Source of the DNA: Psychrobacter ciconiae
GTDB taxonomy: Bacteria; Pseudomonadota; Gammaproteobacteria; Pseudomonadales; Moraxellaceae
Reading direction: 5' to 3'
Assembly: GCF_904846055.1 (NCBI RefSeq)
Contig: NZ_CAJGYV010000001.1
Location: 1,426,001 to 1,490,000, forward strand
Length of the DNA: 64,000 nt
In this document: positions 26,391-37,483 of the stretch, in pieces
Position numbering within the stretch: the stretch's first letter is position 1
How the letters are laid out: every line of letters starts with the position of its first letter
Notes under the pieces: model-generated
Databases searched by the model: none
Told to the model about the DNA's origin: nothing
Seen by the model: only the letters and a program-made list of their open reading frames with translations
Program-made: the position numbers and the translations under genes

Positions 26391-26708
26391 CATGACTCCT
26401 TTTTTGTGGCGATTCACCTAAAAAAATGAATGGCTGCGAGGATGATTAAAGGCGAAATTTGCTCAAATAACGGCGCAACAAAGGGGGCTACCGCGACTGA
26501 CCATTAAAAAACCTTTACAGCGAAAATTCAGTAAATAAACAAAGGTCAGCCTTAGAGCTGACCACAATATCATAAACGATAAATTATTTTTTTGGCGAGA
26601 ATAATTGCTGCATATTGTAAGCAGTAGTGAAAGTTATTATTTACCTTAGAGCTATGCCAAAGCAGACTATATCGTCAACTGATGGTTTTTCCAATCTGTT
26701 AAGTCCAA
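26391..26708. other. 318-bp gap between hemF and the cytochrome c' gene
   Basis: Non-coding. It holds the weak hemF terminator hairpin (26530-26563) and, by position, the promoter of the cytochrome c' gene on the minus strand. Nothing else is evident. Confidence 0.5.
26530..26563 (-). terminator. Likely weak terminator after hemF
   Basis: GGTCAGC and GCTGACC pair perfectly around a six-base loop. Read on the minus strand the stem is followed by TTTGTTTATTT, an interrupted T-tract. Confidence 0.55.
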
Positions 26709-27734
<1,026 letters not shown>

Positions 27735-27775
27735 TTAAGATTTTAATAAGTCATTGCAGCTATTTTTAAGAGAAG

Positions 27776-28426
27776 TTATTTATTATCATGAGCTTGGGTA
27801 AATATTTCTTTATCAAGCAAGTGCCCCATGCGGTCGCGCTTGGTGGCAAGGTAGCTTAAATTTACGTCATTGACCCCAACCAATAGCGGCACGCGCTCAG
27901 TGACGTCAATGCCATGGTCGGTCAAATAAGCCACCTTATCGGGGTTGTTGGTAATCAGGCGAACTTTATCAACACCGACATGAGCGAGCATCGCGCTACA
28001 CATGTCATAAGTTCGCGCGTCCGCCGGCAAGCCCAGCATTAAGTTGGCGTCCAGCGTGTCGTGACCTTGCTCTTGCAGCGCATAAGCACGGATTTTGTTG
28101 GTCAGCCCAATGCCGCGACCTTCTTGGCGCAAATATAAAATCGCGCCGACACCGTCTTTTTGAATCGCTTTCATGGCGCTATTTAATTGCGAGCCGCAGT
28201 CACATTTAAGCGAGCCAAAGGCATCACCGGTCAGGCATTCAGAGTGGATTCGAACCAGTGGCGCAGGAGCGTTGGCTTTTAAAGCGTCGCCGTTGTCATT
28301 TTTTGTTATGGGTAAGCCTTTGGTGAGCATCACGTGCTCTTGACCGGCGGCATTTTCAAACACGTGAATGTCAAACTCGCCATGACGCGTGGGCAATTTG
28401 GCGCTGGTGATAAAGTGGTAAGTCAT
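27776..28426 (-). CDS. ribA: GTP cyclohydrolase II
   Basis: First step of riboflavin synthesis from GTP. The 216-residue protein shows [23 protein letters not shown], whose three cysteines bind zinc, then [15 protein letters not shown] and the terminal catalytic segment [10 protein letters not shown]. The ATG at 28426 with AGGA five bases upstream matches the usual start; the frame is open 40 codons further 5' but without homology. It is a stand-alone RibA, not fused to RibB. No FMN riboswitch is seen upstream. Confidence 0.95.
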   Translation of the reverse strand: MTYHFITSAKLPTRHGEFDIHVFENAAGQEHVMLTKGLPITKNDNGDALKANAPAPLVRIHSECLTGDAFGSLKCDCGSQLNSAMKAIQKDGVGAILYLRQEGRGIGLTNKIRAYALQEQGHDTLDANLMLGLPADARTYDMCSAMLAHVGVDKVRLITNNPDKVAYLTDHGIDVTERVPLLVGVNDVNLSYLATKRDRMGHLLDKEIFTQAHDNK

Positions 28427-28863
28427 GACAATCCTAAGTTGATGATGATAACAATGGCTAAAAATGTTTGAGGAATGAGTTTTGCAATTGAGGCAATCAG
28501 TCACGCTAACTGCTGTATAAGGTCGATTTTGTGACTTTTCAATCACTACAATTTAAATAACAAAGTTTTAATAATGGGCATTTTTAGCCAAGTGTATTGC
28601 CCTAAAAAAATTGGAAACGACCAACAATATTGCAAAATCACACAAAGTTCACATTCAAGCCACGATGTTGTCTGCGATGCTCAAAAAAAAATGCTATTAT
28701 GCCATACTATTTCAACGGTTACAGTGACAAGACCGCCGTCAGGCATTACCGCGCCGTCAGCTGCCGCTTTTTGATACTCCCATAAAGCTGAGCTGATAAG
28801 GGTTGACAGTATGCCTGATGCTTGGCAGTTGTGTCTTGTAAATGGGTAGGTATCGTAGGGTCT
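28427..28863. other. Divergent ribA / dxs intergenic region
   Basis: A 437-base AT-rich region without a gene. TATTAT near 28695-28700 is a possible -10 for dxs, giving a leader of about 155 bases that contains the hairpin at 28756-28797. GCCGTCAG occurs twice (about 28733 and 28753) as a short direct repeat. Confidence 0.5.
28756..28797 (+). promoter_or_regulatory. Predicted hairpin in the dxs leader
   Basis: GTCAGCT (28756-28762) pairs with AGCTGAT (28791-28797) with one G-T, and inside it GCTTT (28766-28770) pairs with AAAGC (28784-28788), with a GCC/TG internal loop. Downstream are CCTGATG and CGTAGGG just before the start codon. The order CTGAG, CCTGATG, CGTAGGG recalls TPP riboswitch consensus pieces, but spacing and the expected GGGGTGCC/ACCC helix do not fit. 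It is a structured leader of unknown type. Confidence 0.35.
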
Positions 28864-30891
28864 ATGCAGCAGTCACCTTTTTTACAGTCCAAATTGAACG
28901 CCGCGCCAGACGCGGAAGCGACAAGTTACGCTCGCCAAAAATCGTTTAACGTGATTCCAAGCGTGCGCCCCGTCACGCCCATTTTAGATACCGTCGATGC
29001 TCCTGCCGACTTAAAACGCTTAACTGTTGCTGAGCTTATCACTTTGACCGATGAGCTGCGTGAGTATTTGCTGTATTCTGCAGGGCTTAGCGGCGGTCAC
29101 TTCGGGGCTAATTTGGGCGTGGTTGAATTGACCGTTGCGCTGCATTTTTTGCTCGATGCGCCCGCTGACCAAATCGTTTGGGATGTTGGTCATCAAGCCT
29201 ATGCCCATAAAATTTTGACCGGTCGCCGAGAACAAATCGGCAGCATCCGCGCCAAAGGCGGTTTGACGGCGTTCCCTGAGCGCGCCGAGTCGGTTTTTGA
29301 TACTTTTGGCGTGGGGCACTCGTCAACGGCGATATCAGCAGGGCTTGGCATGAGTCTTGCCCTTCGCTACCAAAAACGCCCACAAAAAGTTGCCTGCATT
29401 ATCGGAGACGGTGCGATGACCGGCGGCATGGCGTTTGAGGCGATGAATGATGCCGTTCAGCAAGATGCCGATTTACTGGTTATTTTAAATGACAATGACA
29501 TGTCGATATCGTGCTCAATTGGTGGCTTTTCGCGGCACTTGGCAAGCCTTTGGGAGTCAGGGTATCAGGTCGATATTGACGAGCACGGTCAGCCGGATAT
29601 TAAGCTGCGTCCTGAGATGCAAGGCTTTGAGCGCCGAGGTCGTCACGGCAAAGCGCGCCCGATTCCCAAAATTGAAGACAACTTATTTAAAGCCATTGGT
29701 TTTAGTTATTTTGGACCGTTTGATGGTCACGATATTCCAGAGCTGCTGCGGGTATTGTCGCGGGCAAGCCAAGTTTCAGGACCCGTTTTGGTGCATGTTT
29801 ACACCACCAAGGGCAAAGGCTTTTTGCCGGCAGAGGCGGACCCTGTCGGCTATCACGCCATCAGCAAACTGGCAGAAACTGCCAAAACTGACACCCCAAA
29901 TTCCGCGCCAAGCTTAAAGTTTTCAGAAGTATTTGGGCAATTTTTATGCGACAAAGCAAGTGTCGATGACAAGCTGTTAGCCATCACCCCTGCGATGGAA
30001 GAAGGCTCGGGGATGACTGAGTTTGCGCGTAAGTTTCCCGAGCGCTTTTTTGATGTGGCAATCGCCGAGCAGCATGCGGTAACGGTTGCCGCTGGCATGG
30101 CAACCCAAGGCGTCAAGCCTATTGTGGCGATTTATTCGACCTTTTTACAGCGCGGCTATGACCAACTGATTCATGATGTGGCGCTGCAAGATTTGGACGT
30201 GATGTTTGCCATTGACCGCGCAGGGCTGGTTGGTGAGGACGGCGCAACTCACGCGGGCGTGTTTGACTTTGCCTTTTTGCGCTGCATTCCTAATATAGTT
30301 ATTGCCGCGCCAAAAGATGAAAACGAATGCTATCAGCTGTTAAATACGTGCTTTGATCATCAAGGCTGCACCGCGGTTCGTTATCCGCGCGGTAGCGGAA
30401 CGGGCGCAACGATCCAAAAACCAGCGCAGCATTTGCAGATTGGAAAAGCTGAGGTTGAAGAAGTTTTTGGCAATGATACCGCCCGCACCAAACTTGCTAT
30501 TTTGGTATTTGGAACGATGCTAGCGACCGTCCAAACCGCGGCAAAAACTCTTTTTGCTGAAAACAACGCAGACAAGAGCGATATTCAAATTCATCTGGTG
30601 AATATGCGCTGGGTAAAACCTTTGGACAGCGCATTGATTGAAGACCTGCTCGAAAAAGGCATCACCCATATTGCCACGGTTGAAGAGCATACCGTCATGG
30701 GCGGCGCAGGAAGCGCGGTCAATGAGTATTTAATCAATGAGTCCAAGCGCTTTCGCCAATATCAGCCAAAAATTAGCAATATTGGCATTCCTGATTATTT
30801 CATTGCTCATGGCAGCCAAAGCGAGCAGCGCGCCGATGCTGGGCTGGATGTGAGCGGAATCAAAACAAGCCTTAATCAGCTGTTGGCTTAA
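28864..30891 (+). CDS. dxs: 1-deoxy-D-xylulose-5-phosphate synthase
   Basis: TPP enzyme joining pyruvate and glyceraldehyde 3-phosphate to DXP, the entry to the MEP isoprenoid pathway and a precursor of thiamine thiazole and PLP. The 675-residue protein starts at the ATG 28864 ([12 protein letters not shown]), since the 14 codons before it lack homology. It has [13 protein letters not shown], the TPP motif [10 protein letters not shown] ending in [16 protein letters not shown], and the pyrimidine-domain segment [15 protein letters not shown], then [15 protein letters not shown]. ThiG and ThiS, which use DXP for the thiazole ring, are encoded elsewhere in this window. Confidence 0.96.
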   Translation: MQQSPFLQSKLNAAPDAEATSYARQKSFNVIPSVRPVTPILDTVDAPADLKRLTVAELITLTDELREYLLYSAGLSGGHFGANLGVVELTVALHFLLDAPADQIVWDVGHQAYAHKILTGRREQIGSIRAKGGLTAFPERAESVFDTFGVGHSSTAISAGLGMSLALRYQKRPQKVACIIGDGAMTGGMAFEAMNDAVQQDADLLVILNDNDMSISCSIGGFSRHLASLWESGYQVDIDEHGQPDIKLRPEMQGFERRGRHGKARPIPKIEDNLFKAIGFSYFGPFDGHDIPELLRVLSRASQVSGPVLVHVYTTKGKGFLPAEADPVGYHAISKLAETAKTDTPNSAPSLKFSEVFGQFLCDKASVDDKLLAITPAMEEGSGMTEFARKFPERFFDVAIAEQHAVTVAAGMATQGVKPIVAIYSTFLQRGYDQLIHDVALQDLDVMFAIDRAGLVGEDGATHAGVFDFAFLRCIPNIVIAAPKDENECYQLLNTCFDHQGCTAVRYPRGSGTGATIQKPAQHLQIGKAEVEEVFGNDTARTKLAILVFGTMLATVQTAAKTLFAENNADKSDIQIHLVNMRWVKPLDSALIEDLLEKGITHIATVEEHTVMGGAGSAVNEYLINESKRFRQYQPKISNIGIPDYFIAHGSQSEQRADAGLDVSGIKTSLNQLLA

Positions 30892-31106
30892 TGGCGCTAG
30901 CAGTGACATTAACAGGGGCTTTAAGAAAATTGATAATTAATGAAAATCAATCATTTATCATCACGAGAAATTTGATTACAATAGCGTCAGTTTAACGCCT
31001 GTTTGCCGCAGGGTTGTATTGTTTTAAAGCTAAGATTTTTGCAGTGCCTTTGAGATTGATGCGGCGTTATTTTTCTTTTTTTATTGTTCAACCAAAAAGG
31101 TCAATT

Positions 31107-31937
31107 ATGGAACCGATGGTCGTTATTGCCGCACGCGCTGCGGAAAAAGTTGGAAATGAGATTTTGCACGCGCACCAAAACCGCCACAAAATTGAGCTGG
31201 ATATTGAGTCCAAAGGCATCGACGGTTTGGTGACCCAAATCGACCGCTTTAGCGAAGAGCTGACCATCGCCACGTTAAAGGCAAGTTACCCAAACCATTC
31301 GTTTTTGGGCGAAGAGTTTGGGATGCAAGAAGGCATGGGCGAGGACGCTGATTGGTGCTGGATTATTGACCCGCTTGATGGCACTAAAAACTTTGTCCAC
31401 GGTATCCCGCAATTTTGTGTCTCCATTGCCGTTCAGCATAAAGGCGTCACTCAGCACGGCGTCATTTATGACCCCGTCCGCGATGAGATGTTTTCGGCAA
31501 GCCGCGGTAAAGGTGCGCGCTTAAATCAGCGCCGAATCCAAGTCAGCGAACGCAAAACCATCGATGGCGGTTTATTTACCACAGGGCATCCGCTTGAGCG
31601 CAAACGTGGCGGTGAGGTGGTGTCTTTTGCCAAAGAGCATTATGAAAGTCTACAAAAGGTGACTGAAGCGGGCGGTCAAGTCAGACGACTTGGCTCAGCT
31701 GCACTTGACTTGTGCTACGTTGCGGCAGGTCGCGTTGATGGCTATTTTGAAATGTGCATTAAGCCTTGGGATATCGCGGCAGGGGAGCTGATTGTCACCG
31801 AAGCCCGCGGGGTGGTGGTTGACCATAAAGGCGCTCATAATTCTATGACGACCGGCTCTATTTTTGCTTGTAACGTCAAACTGCTCAAGCCACTGATGCA
31901 AACCGTTGTTCCTGTTTGGGGCAATGCGGTTTATTAG
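31107..31937 (+). CDS. suhB: Inositol-1-monophosphatase family protein SuhB
   Basis: Mg2+-dependent phosphatase; in E. coli SuhB also joins the rRNA antitermination complex. The 276-residue protein has the family metal motifs: GEEFG, WIIDPLDGTKNFVHGIP with the DPLDGT signature, and the C-terminal KPWDIAAGELIV. The ATG at 31107 follows AAAAAGG and gives the standard N-terminus MEPMVVIAARAAEKVG. The frame is open further upstream but the sequence is not conserved. Normal length. Confidence 0.95.
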   Translation: MEPMVVIAARAAEKVGNEILHAHQNRHKIELDIESKGIDGLVTQIDRFSEELTIATLKASYPNHSFLGEEFGMQEGMGEDADWCWIIDPLDGTKNFVHGIPQFCVSIAVQHKGVTQHGVIYDPVRDEMFSASRGKGARLNQRRIQVSERKTIDGGLFTTGHPLERKRGGEVVSFAKEHYESLQKVTEAGGQVRRLGSAALDLCYVAAGRVDGYFEMCIKPWDIAAGELIVTEARGVVVDHKGAHNSMTTGSIFACNVKLLKPLMQTVVPVWGNAVY

Positions 31938-31965
31938 GGTTTAACAATTAGCAATTCTTAAGAAT

Positions 31966-31998
31966 AAAAAAAGCTGGCGCAATCGACCAGCTTTTTTT
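31966..31998. terminator. Bidirectional terminator between suhB and the WS/DGAT gene
   Basis: AAAAAAGCTGG and CCAGCTTTTTTT form a perfect stem around a nine-base loop, with T-tracts on both strands between convergent genes. Confidence 0.9.
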
Positions 31999-32028
31999 GT
32001 TGTTGTAGATTGTATCTTTGCTAACAGA

Positions 32029-33441
32029 TTACATCGTTAGCGGGTTAAATTCCAAAACGCCTGAGCGTTTATCCTCGCTTAATTTTTCTAAAACGACCAA
32101 TTCTTCTTCAATGAGTTTGAGCATATCTTGAACGTGCGGCAGCAATTTACTACAAGCGACAATGCAAAATTCAACTTTGTCCAAATAGGTGGCAAGGGTA
32201 ATGTTCATCGCTTGACCATCTAAGATAATCGACGCCGGATACAGCGCTTTTAAGGGCGCGCCGTTCCAGTATAGCGGCTCTTTTGCGCCAGGGACGTTGG
32301 AAATAATCAAGTTAAAGGCTTGTTTTCGCGGAAACATTCCGGTTAATACGTTGATGCCTTCCCAAGCATAAGCCAAGGCACTGTAATTAATCACTTGGGC
32401 TTGGTTCATCCGGCGAAATTTGCGCTTGCCGCTGTTCATACTGCGGTGAATGATGCTCAGCCGTTTTACCGGATTTTCTAAATTCGTTCCTAAGTTTGCC
32501 AGTAAAAACGAGATTTGGTTGCCGTTATTGCTGTCATCACGGCGCAGTGATATGGGAACAAAAGCAATCAGCGGCTTGGTTGGTAGCGCGTTCATATCCA
32601 GCAAATAGCGGCGGATTGCCCCTGAGCAAACGGCTAAAATCACATCGTTGGTATTGACGTTAAATTCGCTGGCAATACTACGAAAGCGCTCAATCTCATA
32701 CGACTGGGCGGCAATGCGGCGCGAGGCTGAGATGCGCTGATTTAAAATGCTTTTTGGCGCATCAAACGTGCCGACATAATCATCAGCGCCATAGTGCTTG
32801 ATATTATCGGCAAGCTCAGTAAATACCGGCTTAATGGTTGAAAGCTGCTCTTTCACCAGTGTCCAAGCCGACCGCTTTGTGGGTCGCGTCTCAAATTGGT
32901 TGCGGTGGCGGGTCATCAGTGACCACACCGGCAGCGTCATCGGCTCTGTGGGCGATTGCGACAAGGACTTTTGAATCAGGCGCATTGCGGCAATGCCATC
33001 TACCAAGGAGTGATGGATTTTAAAATATAAGGCAAAGCGCGCCGGCGCGCCTTCAGTTTCTGGAACGATGCCTTCGATGATATGGCATTCCCAAAGCGGC
33101 ATCGCGCGGTCAAGCAGCCGGCTGTGCTCTTTTGACACGTACATGAGCAGCTCACGGATGCGACCCGGGCAAGGCAGCGCGATATGGCGAAAATGATGAT
33201 CAACATCAAAGTCTTCGTCTTGTTCCCAAGCCAATAAATGCTTGAGCACCTGATTAAATGGGAAACTTGGCGACACCGTTGAGGTTTGCATTTGCTGAAC
33301 AAGGTCTTGCACAAAATTGCAGCGGCTGTCAGCAAGCGCTTGCTCTGGCAATTCAAACAAAAATAAGCCGCCAACGTGCATGGGCTGCTTTCGTGACTCT
33401 AACAGTAAAAATAACAAATCAACAGCACCAAGCAATCGCAT
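32029..33441 (-). CDS. Wax ester synthase / diacylglycerol O-acyltransferase (WS/DGAT)
   Basis: Bifunctional acyltransferase that makes wax esters and triacylglycerols as storage lipid. The 470-residue protein starts MRLLGAVDLLFLLLESRKQPMHVGGL, contains the catalytic HHSLVDG motif (H143-G149, HHxxxDG), and in the C-terminal half has NDVILAVCSGAIRRYL, then SNVPGAKEPLYWNGA and a terminal lipid-binding segment. Normal WS/DGAT length. Storage wax is characteristic of Acinetobacter, Psychrobacter and marine relatives, which supports the taxonomic reading. It is a single gene between suhB and thiG. Confidence 0.94.
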   Translation of the reverse strand: MRLLGAVDLLFLLLESRKQPMHVGGLFLFELPEQALADSRCNFVQDLVQQMQTSTVSPSFPFNQVLKHLLAWEQDEDFDVDHHFRHIALPCPGRIRELLMYVSKEHSRLLDRAMPLWECHIIEGIVPETEGAPARFALYFKIHHSLVDGIAAMRLIQKSLSQSPTEPMTLPVWSLMTRHRNQFETRPTKRSAWTLVKEQLSTIKPVFTELADNIKHYGADDYVGTFDAPKSILNQRISASRRIAAQSYEIERFRSIASEFNVNTNDVILAVCSGAIRRYLLDMNALPTKPLIAFVPISLRRDDSNNGNQISFLLANLGTNLENPVKRLSIIHRSMNSGKRKFRRMNQAQVINYSALAYAWEGINVLTGMFPRKQAFNLIISNVPGAKEPLYWNGAPLKALYPASIILDGQAMNITLATYLDKVEFCIVACSKLLPHVQDMLKLIEEELVVLEKLSEDKRSGVLEFNPLTM

Positions 33442-33554
33442 ATCTTATCCTTGTTTGAGTCGCGCAAAATTATCAACTTTAGCGCGACAATGTCATGTCC
33501 ATTTATAATTTAACGAGCTTTACTTATGCCAAAACTTGGGGCTGATTTAAAAAC

Positions 33555-34367
33555 TTACTGAAAAAAGTAGCCGGTTTGCGGTGAGCTTGCTTGTGCCATT
33601 TTGCGCATTGGCATGCGACCGGCTAAAAACGCCTCACGACCTGCCCAAACCGCGTGCTTCATCGCCTGCGCCATCAATACAGGGTCTTTGGCATAAGCAA
33701 TTGCTGAGTTCATCAAGACGCCATCGCAGCCAAGCTCCATCGCAATCGCCGCATCCGACGCCGTACCCACGCCGGCATCAACCAGCACCGGAACATTGGC
33801 ATTTTCAACAATTAAGCTTAGCGTATGGCGGTTTAGTAGTCCAAGTCCTGAGCCAATTAAGCTGCCAAGCGGCATAATGGCAACGCAGCCCATATTTTCA
33901 AGTTCTTTTGCCACGATTGGGTCGTCGGAGGTATAAACCATCACCTCAAAACCATCTTTAATCAGCACTTCAGCAGCTTTTAGCGTTTCGGTGACGTTCG
34001 GGTAAAGGGTTTTTTCGTCGCCCAAAACTTCAAGTTTAACCAAATTATGCCCGTCTAAGAGCTCGCGTGCAAGCATACAGGTACGAATGGCGGTATCAGC
34101 ATCAAAGCAGCCGGCGGTATTGGGCAAAATGGTAAAGTCTTTTGGCGAGATGACGTCAAGCAAATTTGGCTCATCACGATTTTGACCGATATTGGTTCGG
34201 CGAATGGCAACGGTGATAATTTGTGCACCTGATGCGTTAATGGCGGCGCCCGTTTCGGCTAAGTCCTTGTATTTGCCAGTGCCAACAAGCAGCCTTGATG
34301 AGAAGGTGCGGCTGCCAACTTGAAAGCTGTCTTGAGGGTGAGAGGTTGACACGGAGGCTTGCGACAT
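33555..34367 (-). CDS. thiG: Thiazole synthase ThiG
   Basis: Forms the thiazole phosphate of thiamine from DXP, dehydroglycine and ThiS-thiocarboxylate. The 270-residue TIM-barrel protein has [35 protein letters not shown] (with the Schiff-base Lys), [12 protein letters not shown] and [23 protein letters not shown]. The ATG at 34367 has AAGGAAAT upstream and is preferred over a longer open frame. thiS lies about 21 kb away. No TPP riboswitch is evident in the short region before the gene. Confidence 0.95.
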   Translation of the reverse strand: MSQASVSTSHPQDSFQVGSRTFSSRLLVGTGKYKDLAETGAAINASGAQIITVAIRRTNIGQNRDEPNLLDVISPKDFTILPNTAGCFDADTAIRTCMLARELLDGHNLVKLEVLGDEKTLYPNVTETLKAAEVLIKDGFEVMVYTSDDPIVAKELENMGCVAIMPLGSLIGSGLGLLNRHTLSLIVENANVPVLVDAGVGTASDAAIAMELGCDGVLMNSAIAYAKDPVLMAQAMKHAVWAGREAFLAGRMPMRKMAQASSPQTGYFFQ

Positions 34368-34571
34368 AACAAATTTCCTTGAATGAGCGGCTAAAATTTG
34401 CGAAAAAAGCGCGGAGGGCTTAAGCAAAATGCTATTATATCAAAGTCAAAGCGGCAACACCGCAACCGTTACCGAAGATTACCGCGCAAATTTTGTAACC
34501 TATAACCGTTTTGCGGTCAGCGGTGAATCGTTTGATTACCTTTTCGCGTTTTTGATTTTCAGGTCACCGTT

Positions 34572-36086
34572 ATGCTTCAGCTGCCTTATAGTTTTGCCAA
34601 ACGTCACCAACTGCTTATCATCATGCAAATCGACCCAAAGCCGCCGGTGTTGGTCATCACAAAAGCCACGCCAATGCTGGCGATTAATGAAGCCGTTCGC
34701 TATTTACAACAGCAGGGGGTGACTACGCCACCTGATTTTGACATGGTCAGTAGTGACGATTTTGAGGCAAAGCTTGCTGCCGCCTTTGCTGGCAATACCG
34801 GCGAGTCGCAGCACATTGCCGCAGGGCTTGAAGACCATCCGGATTTGGACAGCCTTGCCGACAGCGTCCCTGAAACCGAAGACTTGATGGACAGCCAAGA
34901 CGACGCGCCCATTATCCGCTTGATTAATGCGCTGTTGTCCGAAGCCATCCGTCTAAATGCCTCTGACATTCATATTGAAACCTTTGAAAAACGCCTCGTC
35001 GTGCGCTTTCGTGTTGATGGCGAGCTTAAAGAAATCATCACTCCCAAACGACAACTGGCGCCGCTTTTAGTATCGCGGATCAAAGTCATGGCGCGGCTAG
35101 ACATTGCCGAAAAACGCGTTCCACAAGATGGTCGAATGAGCCTGCGCTTGGCAGGTCGCGAGGTCGATGTTCGGGTATCGACATTGCCTTCAAGCTTTGG
35201 TGAGCGCGTGGTGATGCGATTGCTGGATAAGCAAGCAGGCAGGCTAAATATGACCTATCTTGGCTTAGCCGATAAAGATTACGACGAGATGACCCGATTA
35301 ATCCACCGACCGCACGGCATTATTTTGGTCACAGGACCAACAGGATCGGGAAAAACAACGACCCTTTATGCCGCGCTAACCGATCTAAACGACCAATCGC
35401 GAAATATTTTGACCGCTGAAGATCCCATCGAGTTTCAATTGGACGGCATTGGGCAAACGCAAATTAATAACAAAGTCGACATGACCTTTGCCAAAAGCCT
35501 TCGCGCCATGCTACGCCAAGACCCTGATGTGGTGATGGTTGGCGAAATCCGCGATTTGGAAACTGCTGAGATTGCGGTTCAAGCCTCACTAACGGGTCAT
35601 TTGGTGCTTTCCACCTTGCACACCAACACCGCCATTGGCGCGGTGACGCGATTACAAGATATGGGCGTTGAGCCGTTTTTATTGTCGTCATCGCTCATTG
35701 GCGTCGTCGCTCAGCGCTTGGTCAGAACGCTTTGCCCGCATTGCTTTGATTGGCAGCAAGCGGACAGTGAACAAGCCAAATTGTTTTTTGAGGTGGGCAA
35801 AAAAATGGATGACAATATTCGCCTGCCAAAACCGGTCGGCTGCGATAAGTGCAATCAGTCCGGCTTTCGCGGTAGAACGGCAATTTATGAAGTCGTTCCT
35901 ATTGATGACCAGTTGCGGCGGATGATTCATGGTAACGCCGCGGAGTTTGACCTTGAAGGCTATGCCCGCCAAAAAACGCCCTCCATCCGCGCCGATGGGC
36001 TACAAAAGGTAATTTCTGGTCAAACGACGCTTGAAGAAGTGCTTCGCGTGACCAAAGACAGCGCCGTTCTTGATGAGGTGCTTTGA
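34572..36086 (+). CDS. gspE: Type II secretion ATPase GspE
   Basis: Hexameric ATPase powering pseudopilus assembly at the inner-membrane face. The 504-residue protein has an N-terminal domain, Walker A GPTGSGKTTT from about residue 255, the Asp box (TAEDPIEFQLDG), Walker B MVGEIRDLETAEIAVQ, and the zinc tetracysteine module CPHC...CDKC. The ILTAEDPIEFQLDGIGQTQ segment resembles GspE more than PilB. Start at 34572 has AGGT seven bases upstream. gspF and gspG lie 7-9 kb downstream, so the T2SS genes are split. The N-terminal 120 residues are acidic. Confidence 0.93.
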   Translation: MLQLPYSFAKRHQLLIIMQIDPKPPVLVITKATPMLAINEAVRYLQQQGVTTPPDFDMVSSDDFEAKLAAAFAGNTGESQHIAAGLEDHPDLDSLADSVPETEDLMDSQDDAPIIRLINALLSEAIRLNASDIHIETFEKRLVVRFRVDGELKEIITPKRQLAPLLVSRIKVMARLDIAEKRVPQDGRMSLRLAGREVDVRVSTLPSSFGERVVMRLLDKQAGRLNMTYLGLADKDYDEMTRLIHRPHGIILVTGPTGSGKTTTLYAALTDLNDQSRNILTAEDPIEFQLDGIGQTQINNKVDMTFAKSLRAMLRQDPDVVMVGEIRDLETAEIAVQASLTGHLVLSTLHTNTAIGAVTRLQDMGVEPFLLSSSLIGVVAQRLVRTLCPHCFDWQQADSEQAKLFFEVGKKMDDNIRLPKPVGCDKCNQSGFRGRTAIYEVVPIDDQLRRMIHGNAAEFDLEGYARQKTPSIRADGLQKVISGQTTLEEVLRVTKDSAVLDEVL

Positions 36087-36115
36087 CCGTTTAGCGCAAT
36101 TTTTAAGTTAAAAAC

Positions 36116-36550
36116 CTATCTTGCTGCCAAACACTCAATCTCAACGCTTGCGCCAAGGGCAAGCTCATTGACGGCAAAGGCAGAGCGGGCAGGAAAAGGC
36201 GCTTGTAATTCAGCAAGATAGGCTTTGTTAAAGGCGGCAAAGTTGTCCATGTCATCGATCATAACGCTGCATTTGACTAAATCTGAGCGGCTCAATTTAA
36301 ACTTTGCCAGCACCTGATCCATATTGGCAAAGATTTGCTTGGTCTCTGCCGCAACGCCGCCTTTGACCAATTTGCCGTCTTTGATGCCGATTTGCCCTGA
36401 CATATATAAGGTATCGCCAACCAAAACCGCATCAGAAAACGGCATGGCTTTGCTTGAGCTATAATAAGTCGGCGCGGCGGTTGCCGACAGCGTTACAGCC
36501 GCTAATAGGGCGCTGCTAACGAGGGTCTTGATGGTCATATTTTTCATCAT
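36116..36550 (-). CDS. RidA-family protein with a signal peptide
   Basis: A 144-residue protein. Residues 1-25 form a Sec signal (MTIKTLVSSALLAAVTLSATAAP) with an A-x-A cleavage site. The rest is a RidA/YjgF trimeric fold: GDTLYMSGQIG, NMDQVLAKFKLSRSDLVKC, PARSAFAVNELALGASVEIEC. The Arg in PARSAF that binds the carboxylate in true RidA is present. Cytosolic RidA deaminates reactive enamines; a periplasmic version suggests another substrate. It shares a strand and probably a transcript with the DUF4442 gene upstream of it. Confidence 0.88.
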   Translation of the reverse strand: MMKNMTIKTLVSSALLAAVTLSATAAPTYYSSSKAMPFSDAVLVGDTLYMSGQIGIKDGKLVKGGVAAETKQIFANMDQVLAKFKLSRSDLVKCSVMIDDMDNFAAFNKAYLAELQAPFPARSAFAVNELALGASVEIECLAAR

Positions 36551-36575
36551 AAGTTGATTCCTTTTTTTAGCCGAT

Positions 36576-37277
36576 TTAGTTTACGTTGTCGTTTTTATTT
36601 GCAGCGTTTTGTGTGACGGGGTTATCTTTTTGATTGTTATTGATTTCAGAGTTGCCGCTGCGCCGCGATTCAAGCTCCGATTTGGGAATCCAAGCCCAAG
36701 TCATCTCAACCGTGATGGAGTCGCGCTCGCTGTCAGAGTCGCGGTCCTTGATGACACACGGAATGACCATCTCGCCTTTGGGCGTATTTAAAATCTTAAG
36801 TCGGGCGTCATCGCTCAAGGTGGCAATGGCAGCAACTTGACCTTTTTTAAGCGGTCGGTAAAAATTCACCGAGTAAGATTTAATCAGCAAAATACGATCG
36901 GATGGTAAATTAAGCGCTAAAATAAATCCGGTCGCCGTTTCGGCAAGCAAAGTAACCGCGACCGCGTGAACCGAGCCGATATGGTTTTGCACCGGTTTGC
37001 TGTTATTTAAGCTGACCACCACCTGATTGGGCTCGACCTGCTCATAATAAACGCCCGCCGTTCCTACAAAGGGCACAACTTTGCCAAAGGCTTTCGACAA
37101 AATACTGGCGCGAGCTCCTGCCGGCAAGAATTTGGTGACCGATAACAGCTTGGTAAATTGGTTGTTGACCGGCTTTAGCGTGGTGCTAGGAACAGTGAGC
37201 GTTAGCGTGTTTTTAGAGCTTGGCGTTTTAGAGTTTTGGTCGCGGCGGTTAAACATTTTTGGTATCAGCTTTGGCAT
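36576..37277 (-). CDS. DUF4442 hotdog-fold protein
   Basis: A 233-residue protein whose core (about residues 50-190) is a DUF4442 hotdog-fold domain related to acyl-CoA thioesterases: HIGSVHAVAVTLLAETATGF on the central helix, then SYSVNFYRPLKKGQVAA. Basic, Ser/Thr-rich N-terminal and Asn-rich C-terminal tails are likely disordered. The ATG at 37277 follows AGGA. Function in the family is uncharacterised. It precedes the RidA-like gene by 25 bases. Confidence 0.8.
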   Translation of the reverse strand: MPKLIPKMFNRRDQNSKTPSSKNTLTLTVPSTTLKPVNNQFTKLLSVTKFLPAGARASILSKAFGKVVPFVGTAGVYYEQVEPNQVVVSLNNSKPVQNHIGSVHAVAVTLLAETATGFILALNLPSDRILLIKSYSVNFYRPLKKGQVAAIATLSDDARLKILNTPKGEMVIPCVIKDRDSDSERDSITVEMTWAWIPKSELESRRSGNSEINNNQKDNPVTQNAANKNDNVN

Positions 37278-37483
37278 ATCAGCGTCCTTTTTTGGGAAAG
37301 CAATCAACCTATGTTAGCATCATCTTGGTAAGCGTTGTCAGCTTAACTTGACTGCCAAGCTTGAAAAAACGGTGAGTTTGTAACGCTAAAATTAACGCTC
37401 GGTTTGTTCAGGCAATGAGCTTGACCTTTTAATTGAGCGCTTATGACCTCATCTTAGCTTTTTTATCTGCTGCCTTTACTGCT

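Noticed and set aside
28801..28840. TTGACA at 28803 as the dxs promoter -35
   Set aside because: No acceptable -10 lies 16-18 bases downstream, and the start codon would be too near.
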